Assembly: GCA_005217565.1 (NCBI GenBank)
Contig: SJCO01000005.1
Location: forward strand, 248,001 to 312,000
DNA from: Puteibacter caeruleilacunae
GTDB lineage: Bacteria > Bacteroidota > Bacteroidia > Bacteroidales > Prolixibacteraceae
Reading direction: 5' to 3'
DNA length: 64,000 nt
Shown here: one piece after another, positions 29,211-38,119 of the stretch
Numbering within the stretch: position 1 is the stretch's first letter
Layout of the letters: each line of letters starts with the position of its first letter
Translations under genes and position numbers: made by a program
The notes under the pieces: generated by a model
What the model saw: only the letters and a program-made list of their open reading frames with translations
The model's database searches: none
What the model was told of the DNA's origin: nothing

Positions 29211-29347
29211 AAAAAAACAAGCATCCTGGATCAGGATGCTTATTGATTGTGGTTTGCGGTTAAGTATGGTATGTGATTAAGGATTCCTATGTTATTATGA
29301 GACTGAACCGGTTTAGTGGCTCGGTCATATGCCATACTTATTAAATG
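29211..29347 (-). ncRNA. Candidate structured small RNA upstream of lipA
   Basis: On the minus strand a well-spaced promoter (TTTG at 29382-29385, 20 bp, then TATACTTG at 29354-29361) is followed by about 137 nt ending in the terminator AAGCATCCTGatcCAGGATGCTTG plus nine T. The RNA would fold with a 13-of-15 bp closing stem (29326-29340 with 29261-29275) around a hairpin GACCGAGCC...GGTTCAGTC (29318-29326 with 29301-29309) and a 25-nt unpaired strand. No open frame fits. It could be an independent RNA, 6S-like in its closing stem and bubble, or a terminated lipA leader. Confidence 0.5.
29212..29244 (-). terminator. Terminator upstream of lipA
   Basis: AAGCATCCTG (minus) pairs with CAGGATGCTT around a short loop, followed by nine T. 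It lies 85 nt before lipA and therefore ends an upstream transcript or attenuates lipA. Confidence 0.85.
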
Positions 29348-29353
29348 ACGATG

Positions 29354-29385
29354 CAAGTATATTGATTAAATTTTAATCTACCAAA
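29354..29385 (-). promoter_or_regulatory. Promoter of the candidate small RNA
   Basis: TTTG, 20 bp, TATACTTG: one mismatch to TAnnTTTG and the same spacing as the DUF3857 promoter at 34070-34101. A palindrome AAACCGGTTT (29388-29397) lies directly upstream. Confidence 0.5.
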
Positions 29386-29674
29386 TAAACCGGTTTAGTT
29401 TTTTGTGTAAAATGTGGTTTTTTTATTCAATGAGGTTATTACTAGAAAGATATAGATATAAGAAATATTGGAGTGTTTTAAGCAACGCTGGTAATGGCTG
29501 GGGGCATGTCTTTTCATACCGCTTAATACAAACAGATAATAGAGATGGGGAGATACTGAATTGATATGACGTGTGTTACACTGTAAAAAGTTCTTTCGCT
29601 GAAATAAGAAACTAAATTCAAGTGTGCATAGCACAGTGATAATCGGTGTACAGAAATTAAGAGCGAAGAACTGT

Positions 29675-29875
29675 CTATTCCGGACAGTTCTTTTGTGCAC
29701 CCATTTTTTCCAGAATAGTTTCCATTAAACACCATTTTGTAAAAGCCGATTGGAATAAATTCAATCCTACAAAAAGAGTGAATAGAAACCAATATTCACT
29801 TACATAATAGCCTAGTAATACTGATATTACGATGAATGTCCCTGCAATTGCTCTAATAATTTGCTCAATCTTCAT
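29675..29875 (-). CDS. DUF2892 (YgaP-like) small membrane protein
   Basis: A 66-residue protein with two membrane helices (about 9-24 and 27-45) and the family ending: FTLFVGLNLFQSAFTKWC, then METILEKMG. DUF2892 proteins are short inner-membrane proteins, sometimes fused to rhodanese domains; the Cys in the KWC segment is conserved in the family. A TATATTTG promoter box lies at 29900-29907. The function is unknown. Family match and length are convincing despite the small size. Confidence 0.8.
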   Translation of the reverse strand: MKIEQIIRAIAGTFIVISVLLGYYVSEYWFLFTLFVGLNLFQSAFTKWCLMETILEKMGAQKNCPE

Positions 29876-29899
29876 AATGTGAATTGTTAAAGTTTAATA

Positions 29900-29907
29900 C
29901 AAATATA
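29900..29907 (-). promoter_or_regulatory. -7 promoter box for the DUF2892 gene
   Basis: TATATTTG on the minus strand, an exact TAnnTTTG match, 25 nt before the start codon. Confidence 0.45.
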
Positions 29908-30093
29908 TAAATAATTAGATATAAAGAGAAATATAAGAGGGTATTTCATTGTAATAGATAATAAAGAGTGCCTGAAACGATTAGAATTACAGGTGTTTAA
30001 GTTGTTAAGGAGGTCAAAAAGGGATTGATTGTTGTTGATGAGATTATAGAAGAGTAGGCGTTAAAAAAGATAAATACAGGAATGATGATTTGA

Positions 30094-30130
30094 AATAAAA
30101 AAGGTCATGCTAGTAAACTAACACGACCTT
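30094..30130 (-). terminator. Terminator of the DUF3857 pair
   Basis: On the minus strand AAGGTCGTGTTAGT pairs with ACTAGCATGACCTT (a G-U and a mismatch), followed by six T. Confidence 0.85.
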
Positions 30131-30159
30131 GTTATATTCTGTATTCCGAGTATTAAAGT

Positions 30160-32130
30160 CTAAATTTTCTCAAATACCACCTGTTGCCCCAAATACTTAA
30201 TGATTTGGTTGATGTGAAGTTTAAGAGCCTTATATTCTTCAGGAGCATAAACAGCTTTCTTAAACATATAGCTTGCATCTACAATAAGCTGAAGGTTATT
30301 TTGAAGAACGTTCACTTTGATCTCTACCAATTCATTATCTAAATTGAAATTCTGAGGTATCTCTATCGGTTTATAATTCTGAGGAATTGTGATAACCGAT
30401 CTAAAATGGTTTTGTTTGGCATATATAAAATCAATTGGATAATTTCGGGTCTCTTGTGTTAGCTTATTTTGTTTTATAGGGAAATCTAAAAATGGTGAAA
30501 CGATGATTTGGTTTTCAAATGATTCTAGATCGGAGGTACCGCGACAAGTAATAATATATGGTTTTTTGCTTGTATCATAGTTTTTTGTTTTCACCATATT
30601 AACCGACTTAAAACCATGCTTCTTTAGATAGTCCTGTAGCTTCTCCGTTTCGTTACGATATTTCACTTTGTAATTGTATGATTCAAATTCAGAAGCTTGA
30701 ATAGAAGCATATGAATCGATGGTTGATTGTTCAGGATCGATTGCAAGACTAATTGATTTTACATTTTTAGAAACTGGATTATTTTGTAGACTAACCCAAT
30801 TAACTGCACCCTTTTCTACAACAAGGCCTTTTTCGTTGATACAATTGGGAGGAATTCTGTTGTAACTAAGGTGTGATTGTGTAGCATCTGTCAAAAACAT
30901 TCCTTTTTCGCCTTTGGCCAGTACGATGACATCATTGAAAAAATGACCAAATGGATATCTTTCATAAATTCTACCATGATCGCGAGTGCTAATAAGAACA
31001 GGCAACGCTTCAATACCAGCACTTTTGAGTAAAGCAATAAGAAATAGATTGATATCGCCTGATGTACCTGTGCGTGTGGTCGTTAATTCCGAAGGTCTTT
31101 GAGATGAAAATCTAGAATAGTAACCATTCCAACTGAATGAAGTTTTAACATAGTTGACGAGAGCCTCAATCTTTTCATCAGTAGTTCCTTTTGTCAGCGC
31201 CAAATTTTCACTCAAGATGTTTTCTGCTACACGTCGACAACTCTTCATATACTTCCCAAAATACTGATTCTTTTGTAGGGATTCAATCATCTTTGGCCAG
31301 GTTGTTATTACGTCTGTATGTGAACCGTCCAATTTGTAATAGCCTGCCAATTGAAAATCGAGTTTCATAATGTAATCATTTCTGGAAGTAATAAACGATT
31401 CGTCTTTAAAGGCCGGAACATCCTTCATCACATAAGTATGTTGCATATCGTTGTACTCTATTCCATTAAAGGTGCGAGTCCCATTTCGGTATTTTTCAGA
31501 ATGTTGATCAGAAAATTGTTTAATTCCTTGAGCGATATACTGATAGTCGTAGAAAGGAATTAGTCTTGCTACATACTCACTATACATTGTAGGTATTTGA
31601 TTTTGAAACTCCCAATCAGGAAGATTAAAAACGAAAGGCGACTCCAAGATATACTGATACTCGATAATTGTGCCTTCGCGTACATTAGGTATTGCAAATT
31701 TCTTAGCCTGCCATTTATCGTTGATTTTCTCTGTATAGATGGTTTTCTTCTTTAGTTGAGTTTTCACTAACTCTCCATCAACCATATTGTAACTATAGGC
31801 ATTTATACTTCCAACACTCTCTGTTCTGTCGTATCCATCAACAAAGAAAGGGATAGAAATTTCCGCGAATTTTACTCCCGAGCGCTTCAATATCTTTATT
31901 CGAGTTGTGCGTGTGTGTTGAACCTCAAAACCTTGGTCAGTATCAAGGAAGACAGTCAAGCCTTTATCAAACATCACTACAGCTTCAGCCTCTGGATCTT
32001 TATCGTAGATTTGCAGATTTACATCATGTTGACAAATTTCTTCAAACTCCAGTGAATATTCCTGGTTTTGAGCAATACCTTGATGGAAAATAAATCCACA
32101 AAGGGAGATGAGTAGGATTAAATGCTTCAT
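30160..32130 (-). CDS. DUF3857 transglutaminase-fold protein, catalytic Cys missing
   Basis: A 656-residue exported protein (signal peptide MKHLILLISLCGFIFHQGIAQ) with an N-terminal DUF3857 domain (about 50-240), a transglutaminase-like core (about 290-420) and a C-terminal beta-rich DUF3858-like part. The position of the nucleophile, normally GDC or GEC, reads GDI (Ile360). The His (GHFFNDV) and Asp (FLTDATQ) of the triad remain. It is thus probably a non-catalytic member. Its start codon directly abuts the stop of the upstream homologue (TAAATG), so the two are translated together. The role of the family is not established. Confidence 0.85.
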   Translation of the reverse strand: MKHLILLISLCGFIFHQGIAQNQEYSLEFEEICQHDVNLQIYDKDPEAEAVVMFDKGLTVFLDTDQGFEVQHTRTTRIKILKRSGVKFAEISIPFFVDGYDRTESVGSINAYSYNMVDGELVKTQLKKKTIYTEKINDKWQAKKFAIPNVREGTIIEYQYILESPFVFNLPDWEFQNQIPTMYSEYVARLIPFYDYQYIAQGIKQFSDQHSEKYRNGTRTFNGIEYNDMQHTYVMKDVPAFKDESFITSRNDYIMKLDFQLAGYYKLDGSHTDVITTWPKMIESLQKNQYFGKYMKSCRRVAENILSENLALTKGTTDEKIEALVNYVKTSFSWNGYYSRFSSQRPSELTTTRTGTSGDINLFLIALLKSAGIEALPVLISTRDHGRIYERYPFGHFFNDVIVLAKGEKGMFLTDATQSHLSYNRIPPNCINEKGLVVEKGAVNWVSLQNNPVSKNVKSISLAIDPEQSTIDSYASIQASEFESYNYKVKYRNETEKLQDYLKKHGFKSVNMVKTKNYDTSKKPYIITCRGTSDLESFENQIIVSPFLDFPIKQNKLTQETRNYPIDFIYAKQNHFRSVITIPQNYKPIEIPQNFNLDNELVEIKVNVLQNNLQLIVDASYMFKKAVYAPEEYKALKLHINQIIKYLGQQVVFEKI

Positions 32131-33999
32131 TTATTGCAGATTAAAAGTTATGTTCGTTTGATTAGTACTTTTCTTGATTTGTTCAAAGAATTGATGGAAT
32201 TCAGGATATTCCTCTATAGGATAACCTCCTCGAAATAGTTGGAATTTACGTGTAACAATAATCTGATTGTCAACCTGCTCACAAAGTATACTAAAATTCC
32301 CATACTTTGATTTAAGTATAACTGATTCAGGTATTTTTATTGCTTTTGACTCTAATACAGAACCTTCGTAAATAAGTTTATCTATTTTATTTATAGGATA
32401 GTTTATACGTATCGGATATTTTCGCTTTGCAGGCTGCTCCAGTTTGGGTAATGGTAGTGGTGTAAATTTTAGTACTCCACGAGTCCCAATTTTACGGTAA
32501 AATTTATCTCCCTCAGCTTTTATTGAAAGAAAGAGCTGTGGAGAATTACGGTCAACTTGTGCGAATTCAGCATCTTTAATAGTAAACTGAATAGGCAGTA
32601 AGTCTCTATGAAAAATCTCCCAAAGATCTGTCTTATCTAGCTCACGTCGACAGTAATTATACTTTTCAAATAAATAACCATGGAGTATGTATTTAGCCTG
32701 AAGATGACATTTACCCGGAGATGTTTGAGTAAGTTCATATACTGATGAACATTCTACGTCATCAAGAGTAAGTGCTGGGATATCAATTAAATGACTGTTG
32801 CTGCCATCTACAAGTAATGCTTTTCGTCCTTGTGTTGATGTTCCATAATACTTAAAAGGAGAATAGTTAGATGTATTCTCCAAATAAATAGTATCTCCAT
32901 TGTTAGGTACAGTAAGAATAACGTGGTTGAATTGCTGAGCAGGAGTGTTGGTATTCACTTGTTTAGGATTAACTCCAGCATACACTGTAGTGTAGTATGA
33001 AGGTATACCTACTTCTTTTAGCATAGCCTTCATATATATGGTTAGCGCTTTACAATCACCATATTTATTGGTGCATACATAACTGGCAGGGTAAGGTTTT
33101 AGTCCTCCAATTTTAATTGAAACATTAATATAACGCGTGTAATCCTGAAGATAATTATACAGCACCTGTATTTTTTCTTTGTCATTCTTGCATTTTGCGG
33201 TTAATTGCTTAACCTTAAGAGCTTCCTCTTTAGTCAGTACATCTAAGTTTTGGTTAATCCTATCTTGCCATTGTCCATATAGAGCCCAGCTTTCAAAACT
33301 ACCTTCTTGACCGTATTCAAATTCAACTGGAATAATGGTAACGTGAGGAAGAGATTCTTGTAATGAAGGAGCAAAGATTTCCTTCTTAACAGGCGGTACG
33401 TCATGTATTTCCCACCTGTAAGCATGTATTTCGTTAACTGTATCACATTGAAGGTTAAAATTGCCAGTCGTATTTATCCTGATCTTTTTATCAGCAGGTA
33501 TTTTCAATTCAAGTGTTGCATATCTTGTCGGTGAATCCATATTGAAACTCGGATACCAGTTGCCCAAATAAATAAAACGATTAGATGATCTTCTTACCGT
33601 ATAGCGAATTTGATAAGGATAGGAATGCCACTTTAAATTAAACTCTTTAACAAATTGGTCGTTATAAAAGCTTCCTGAAGAAAAAGCATTACGCGTTACA
33701 ATTTCTTTTTTCTTTAATTCTCGTAGTGTTTTTCCCTCAAGATCAGTAATTCTGGGATCAATTATTTCAATTTTATCTGCCTTGTCGTAATCGATTTCGA
33801 TCTCTGAAATTAATTCACCCTCTTTTCGGTTAATCTGAATAACATATGAATCTTGTTGGATTAATTTACTCCCTTGCAATGTTATTGTCGACTGGTAATC
33901 AATTATTTCATTTGCACTCTGAGAATATGACGAGAAAGAGTAGAATAAAGCAGTGACGATAGTTAATATCGTCAAACATAGTCTGTTGGGGTTAATCAT
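32131..33999 (-). CDS. DUF3857 transglutaminase-fold protein, Cys retained
   Basis: A 622-residue exported protein (hydrophobic N-terminus, about 8-26) with DUF3857 (about 50-230) and a transglutaminase-like core. The nucleophile is present in YGDCKALT (Cys316) and His in FNHVILTV. The third triad residue, usually Asp, falls in YLENTSNY, so it is Glu or Asn. It is the first gene of a two-gene operon with a clear promoter. The pairing with a Cys-less homologue suggests a periplasmic or surface complex; that is inference. Confidence 0.85.
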   Translation of the reverse strand: MINPNRLCLTILTIVTALFYSFSSYSQSANEIIDYQSTITLQGSKLIQQDSYVIQINRKEGELISEIEIDYDKADKIEIIDPRITDLEGKTLRELKKKEIVTRNAFSSGSFYNDQFVKEFNLKWHSYPYQIRYTVRRSSNRFIYLGNWYPSFNMDSPTRYATLELKIPADKKIRINTTGNFNLQCDTVNEIHAYRWEIHDVPPVKKEIFAPSLQESLPHVTIIPVEFEYGQEGSFESWALYGQWQDRINQNLDVLTKEEALKVKQLTAKCKNDKEKIQVLYNYLQDYTRYINVSIKIGGLKPYPASYVCTNKYGDCKALTIYMKAMLKEVGIPSYYTTVYAGVNPKQVNTNTPAQQFNHVILTVPNNGDTIYLENTSNYSPFKYYGTSTQGRKALLVDGSNSHLIDIPALTLDDVECSSVYELTQTSPGKCHLQAKYILHGYLFEKYNYCRRELDKTDLWEIFHRDLLPIQFTIKDAEFAQVDRNSPQLFLSIKAEGDKFYRKIGTRGVLKFTPLPLPKLEQPAKRKYPIRINYPINKIDKLIYEGSVLESKAIKIPESVILKSKYGNFSILCEQVDNQIIVTRKFQLFRGGYPIEEYPEFHQFFEQIKKSTNQTNITFNLQ

Positions 34000-34069
34000 A
34001 GTTGTTGTTCAATATTTTAATGGAAAGCCAGGGTAAAATGCTTAGCTTCCGTTATGGTTATTAGCTAAC

Positions 34070-34101
34070 CAAAAATAGGAGAATTAACAGATTCTAGCAA
34101 A
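34070..34101 (-). promoter_or_regulatory. Promoter of the DUF3857 operon
   Basis: TTTG (34098-34101), 20 bp, TATTTTTG (34070-34077) on the minus strand: a full match to the Bacteroidota promoter consensus. The predicted leader is about 65 nt. Confidence 0.65.
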
Positions 34102-34992
34102 TTTTAGAAAAGTATAATAATGTAATTATTAACACTTTTTTATCGTGTCAACCTAATCTCACTTGTGAATGATAGTCCGAATCTTTGGCAAGGAAAATTG
34201 ATTTCCTGACTTCCATTTCGTTCCTATTCTTTTTTCATTTCTGATTTAATTTAACATTTGCAGTTGACTTTTCAAGTTGCAATTTCTAGTGATGGGAGCA
34301 CAAAATGTTAGGTTTTTAATAGGCGGAAATAGAGGTGTATGTTGTTAGGGTGGGAGAGATGAGTGCTACATTTATGCTTGAAATTACGAATGTTGAAAAT
34401 TTACATTTTAAGCTTGTTGTTGGGTTGTAGGTGTATTGCTTGTCATGTGAGTGTGTGAACGTGGGAAAATACCTGCTTAAAATGCAAATTAAGAGCCTTT
34501 AGTTTTTGTGAACGTTTGTTTGTTATGCTTTTTTTATGTGTTTTTACTCGTTTTTGGATTTTGCAATCTCTGGATAGCAATTCCCCTCAACCTTCTTACT
34601 TATCCCCTACAAATCCTTATCAAAGCCCCCATTTTGCAGTAGTTGAGTAAGCTTTGATAAGGGATTGACAAAGCTCAGAGAAAGCTCAGACAAGACTTCA
34701 TCCAGACAGGTGTTTCTTCCAAAATGTTAGGTTTTTTATTGATCATAAATATGTGGAAAAATGTGATAATTCAACTGAGGGGGATAGAGGGAATTCCTTC
34801 TAATTGTCCTTTCAGGAAATCAACAGAGATTGCATAATTATATACAAAATCCGGGAGATTTTTCTCGAGTTTGTCATTATTCATATGGTTTTTTTTACTT
34901 TTTGATTATTGTTACAGCATGATGGTTCTGTAGAATTAATCTAAGTAATAAAATTGATGTTTGTTAATCGGTTTAGTTCTTCCATTATTGAT
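34102..34992. other. Long intergenic region upstream of fumarase
   Basis: About 890 bp without a credible gene. It holds a perfect 12-bp inverted repeat CCTTATCAAAGC (34615-34626)/GCTTTGATAAGG (34651-34662), a direct repeat AAAGCTCAGA (34670-34679 and 34681-34690), and two AATGTTAGGTTTTT motifs (about 34304 and 34722). Confidence 0.5.
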
Positions 34993-35000
34993 TATATTTG
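34993..35000 (+). promoter_or_regulatory. -7 promoter box for fumarase
   Basis: TATATTTG, an exact TAnnTTTG match, 84 nt before the start codon; predicted leader about 80 nt. Confidence 0.5.
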
Positions 35001-35084
35001 CCATTCGTTATTAAAAAAACCGGAAGAAAGCACAAGGTAAAAATTGTGTTGAATAACTATAATTTTAGATGAAAACCAAATAAC

Positions 35085-36692
35085 ATGGCAGAATTCATTT
35101 ATCAAAAACCTTTCCCTATTCAGAAGGACACTACTGAATATCGTTTGGTGACCAAAGAGTATGTTTCAACTATTGATGTTGAAGGAAGAAAAATATTGAA
35201 GGTTGATCCTAAAGGATTGGAAGTTCTTGCAAAGGAAGCTTTCTCAGATGTATCTTTTTATTTAAGACCATCTCATCTTCAAAAATTAAGTAATATTTTA
35301 AAAGATCCTGAGGCTACAGATAATGACCGTTTTGTTGCACACACAATGTTGGTAAATCAAGCAGTTTCTGCAGAAGGCGAGCTTCCAACTTGTCAGGATA
35401 CAGGTACTGCTATTGTTGTTGCTAAGAAAGGCGAGAACGTATGGACAGGAGCAGAAGATGGAAAGCACCTTTCTCAAGGTATCTATGATACATATAACGA
35501 ACGTAACTTAAGATATTCTCAGGTTGTTCCTTTCTCAATGTTTGACGAGAAAAATACAGGAAATAACCTACCAGCGCAGATCGATATCTACGCAGAAAAG
35601 GGAAATTCTTATGAGTTTCTTTTCCTTACTAAAGGAGGAGGTTCTGGTAACAAAACTTTCTTGTATCAGCAAACTAAATCATTGTTGAACGAGGAGAACC
35701 TAACCAAATTTGTTGAAGACAAAATCATGGATCTAGGTACCTCTGCTTGTCCTCCATATCACTTGGCTCTAGTAATTGGTGGTACTTCAGCTGAAGCTAC
35801 TTTGGCAACAGTTAAGAAAGCATCTGCTGGATATTTAGATCACCTACCAACTGAAGGTAATGCAGGTGGACAGGCTTTCCGTGACTTAGAGTGGGAAGAG
35901 AAAATCACTAAGATCTGCCAGGAAAAAGGTGTAGGTGCTCAGTTTGGTGGTAAATATTTCGTACACGATGTACGTGTAATCCGTTTACCTCGTCACGCAG
36001 CTTCTTGTCCTGTAGGTTTAGGTGTTAGCTGTAGTGCTGACCGTAACATTAAAGCAAAGATTACTGAAGAAGGTATCTTTGTTGAGCAATTGGAGAAAAA
36101 TCCTGCTCAATACCTACCAAATCAGGCTCCAGATATGCAGCCAGCTGTAGATATTGATTTGGATCGTCCAATGGAAGAAGTATTGAAAGAGTTGACACAG
36201 TATCCACCAAAGACAAGATTAAATCTTTCTGGTACACTTATTGTGGCTCGAGATATTGCACATGCGCGTATTAAAGAAATGATTGATGCAGGTAAGCCAA
36301 TGCCTGACTATTTCAAAAAACATCCTGTATATTACGCAGGTCCAGCTAAAACTCCTCAAGGAATGGCTTCAGGAAGTTTCGGACCTACAACTGCAGGGCG
36401 TATGGACCCATATGTTGACCTATTCCAAAGCTTGGGAGGATCAATGATTATGGTTGCAAAAGGAAACCGTTCACAGCAGGTTACTGATGCTTGTCAGAAG
36501 CATGGAGGATTCTATTTAGGATCTATCGGTGGACCAGCAGCGGTTTTGGCGAAGAATAGTATTAAATCGGTAGAAGTAGTTGACTTTGAAGAGTTGGGAA
36601 TGGAAGCAGTGCGTAAGATTCGCGTTGAGAACTTCCCAGCATTTATCATCGTTGATGACAAAGGACAAGACTTCTTTGACGAATTTAAATAA
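35085..36692 (+). CDS. Fumarate hydratase, class I (iron-sulfur)
   Basis: Hydrates fumarate to malate (and back) in the TCA cycle or its reductive branch to succinate. The 535 residues match the single-chain class I fumarase. The 4Fe-4S ligands are visible in [25 protein letters not shown] and the nearby Cys-containing segment SACPPYH. The KGGGSGNK and [16 protein letters not shown] motifs are diagnostic. The cluster is oxygen-labile, which suits a facultatively anaerobic lifestyle. It is monocistronic with its own promoter and a GNRA-loop terminator. Confidence 0.95.
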   Translation: MAEFIYQKPFPIQKDTTEYRLVTKEYVSTIDVEGRKILKVDPKGLEVLAKEAFSDVSFYLRPSHLQKLSNILKDPEATDNDRFVAHTMLVNQAVSAEGELPTCQDTGTAIVVAKKGENVWTGAEDGKHLSQGIYDTYNERNLRYSQVVPFSMFDEKNTGNNLPAQIDIYAEKGNSYEFLFLTKGGGSGNKTFLYQQTKSLLNEENLTKFVEDKIMDLGTSACPPYHLALVIGGTSAEATLATVKKASAGYLDHLPTEGNAGGQAFRDLEWEEKITKICQEKGVGAQFGGKYFVHDVRVIRLPRHAASCPVGLGVSCSADRNIKAKITEEGIFVEQLEKNPAQYLPNQAPDMQPAVDIDLDRPMEEVLKELTQYPPKTRLNLSGTLIVARDIAHARIKEMIDAGKPMPDYFKKHPVYYAGPAKTPQGMASGSFGPTTAGRMDPYVDLFQSLGGSMIMVAKGNRSQQVTDACQKHGGFYLGSIGGPAAVLAKNSIKSVEVVDFEELGMEAVRKIRVENFPAFIIVDDKGQDFFDEFK

Positions 36693-36711
36693 AGATTTTC
36701 CACGTTGTAAT

Positions 36712-36743
36712 CGGAGGGGGTGCCGCGAGGTGCCTCTTTTTTT
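36712..36743 (+). terminator. Fumarase terminator with GCGA loop
   Basis: GGTGCC-GCGA-GGTGCC pairs with itself as RNA (two G-U pairs) under a GNRA tetraloop and is followed by TC and eight T. Confidence 0.65.
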
Positions 36744-36814
36744 TGCTTTTTATTTAAGGTAGATGTTGAGTCTGCCTGTTGAAAGAAGCTTGTGTAATTA
36801 TTAAATGTTTAGAA

Positions 36815-37522
36815 ATGACTGTTGTTTTAGAGGCTAAGGATATACTTTTTGAGGATGAATCGTTGATCGTAGTAAATAAACCTATTGATCTTCCAGTGCA
36901 TAAGAATGATTTCATGCCTCACGACGCTCCATATCTAACTAAATTAGTGGGTGATTATACAGGTAAATGGATTTACAATGTACATCGGCTAGACTCCAAA
37001 ACATCGGGAGTGATTGTGTTGGCGCTCGATTCTGAAGTGGCTTCTAATCTAACAAAGCAATTTGAGCAGAAGGTTGTTCGAAAGGTTTATAATGCTATCG
37101 TTCTTGGAGAGCCAGGAGAGTGTGGAACGTTTGATCAAAAGGTTCTTGTAAAGAAGAAGGGCAAGATCAAGAAGAATGCAAAAACACACTTCAAAACGCT
37201 TAAGACCATTGAAACAGGTATTGATTACAAAGAGACCATTAATACCAAGCTGAGTCTTGTTGAAATAGAACTTGAGACTGGTAGATGGCATCAAATCAGA
37301 CAACATTTTGCTAAGAATCATCATGATCTTCTGGGAGATACCCATCATGGCGATTTTACTTTAAACAAAATTGTAACTCAGAAGACAGGTATTCGTCGAC
37401 TATTTCTACATGCTTGCGAGTTGGAAATTAATCATCCAACTACTGGAGAGCGCATGAGTTTTAAGGCTCCACTGCCAACCGAGTTTAATCAGATTATAGA
37501 TAACCTGTCAGCTTCTGAATAG
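36815..37522 (+). CDS. RluA-family RNA pseudouridine synthase
   Basis: Isomerises uridine to pseudouridine in rRNA or tRNA. From ATG 36815 (MTVVLEAKDILFEDE) it has 235 residues and no S4 domain, so it is of the short RluA/TruC type. The catalytic Asp lies in HRLDSKTSGV; the LETGRWHQIRQHF and RLFLHACELE motifs are typical. An in-frame TTG 36 bp upstream is rejected because homologues begin near the chosen Met. The target position cannot be inferred. It is convergent with the GDYXXLXY gene. Confidence 0.9.
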   Translation: MTVVLEAKDILFEDESLIVVNKPIDLPVHKNDFMPHDAPYLTKLVGDYTGKWIYNVHRLDSKTSGVIVLALDSEVASNLTKQFEQKVVRKVYNAIVLGEPGECGTFDQKVLVKKKGKIKKNAKTHFKTLKTIETGIDYKETINTKLSLVEIELETGRWHQIRQHFAKNHHDLLGDTHHGDFTLNKIVTQKTGIRRLFLHACELEINHPTTGERMSFKAPLPTEFNQIIDNLSASE

Positions 37523-37558
37523 TTGTCTGTATTGCCCAATAGGAAGGCAGAAAGGAAA

Positions 37559-38119
37559 CTATTCTAGCAGCGTTTCTATTGGTTGACCATTAATCATCAC
37601 TGCCTTTAAAACAGCTTCTCCATCCTTGATTTGAACGGTTAGGTAGGTTGTTGTGTTTTTATCCTCTAAGGCTTTAAGATATTTTTTCTCTGCCAATATT
37701 GCTTTAGATTCTTCCATATAATATCGATCGAAAGGGTAGGTGATTGTAATTCTACGATTTACATCGTTAGCAACCCAACGTACTTTGGCTATGACATAGT
37801 CTTCCGATGAATGAGGCTTGTCTTTGGAAACATCTTTGATTGTTGCAAAGCCGTCTGTGTTTTTCTCAAGAATTACGAAAATTTGCTCCCCTCTCTGCCA
37901 TTTATCCTTACCTGAAATAGGGAAGCTATTTTCTTTACATCTGAGTGTCAGGTATCTTCCCCTGAAAGGATCGGCTGGATCAACAGGAGCAGCTTCGAAT
38001 CGAAACTCTTTTCCTTCATTTAGTACTTCTTCGCGACTCATGATCATTGAAGAAGGTATGTATAGTTGAATCAGAGCGATAACTATAAATAGTGGTATGA
38101 TGATTTTGGCGTTATTCAT
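37559..38119 (-). CDS. GDYXXLXY domain protein
   Basis: A 186-residue protein with one N-terminal membrane helix (about 5-22) and an extracytoplasmic domain. The signature region reads PVDPADPFRGRYLTLRC, the GDYXXLXY motif with Asp replaced by Arg, followed by DRYYMEES. Such proteins are encoded next to DUF2157 membrane proteins, as here, where the start overlaps the end of DUF2157 by 8 bp. The function of the pair is unknown. Confidence 0.85.
   Translation of the reverse strand: MNNAKIIIPLFIVIALIQLYIPSSMIMSREEVLNEGKEFRFEAAPVDPADPFRGRYLTLRCKENSFPISGKDKWQRGEQIFVILEKNTDGFATIKDVSKDKPHSSEDYVIAKVRWVANDVNRRITITYPFDRYYMEESKAILAEKKYLKALEDKNTTTYLTVQIKDGEAVLKAVMINGQPIETLLE

Noticed and set aside
29128-29220. 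Upstream extension of lipA to 29220
   Set aside because: The extra residues are hydrophobic low-complexity and enter a terminator hairpin; homologues start near MRIKRKPEW.
29395-29792. Overlapping minus frames of 101 and 89 codons near DUF2892
   Set aside because: One is an out-of-frame shadow of the DUF2892 gene and both run into the non-coding gap without domain features.
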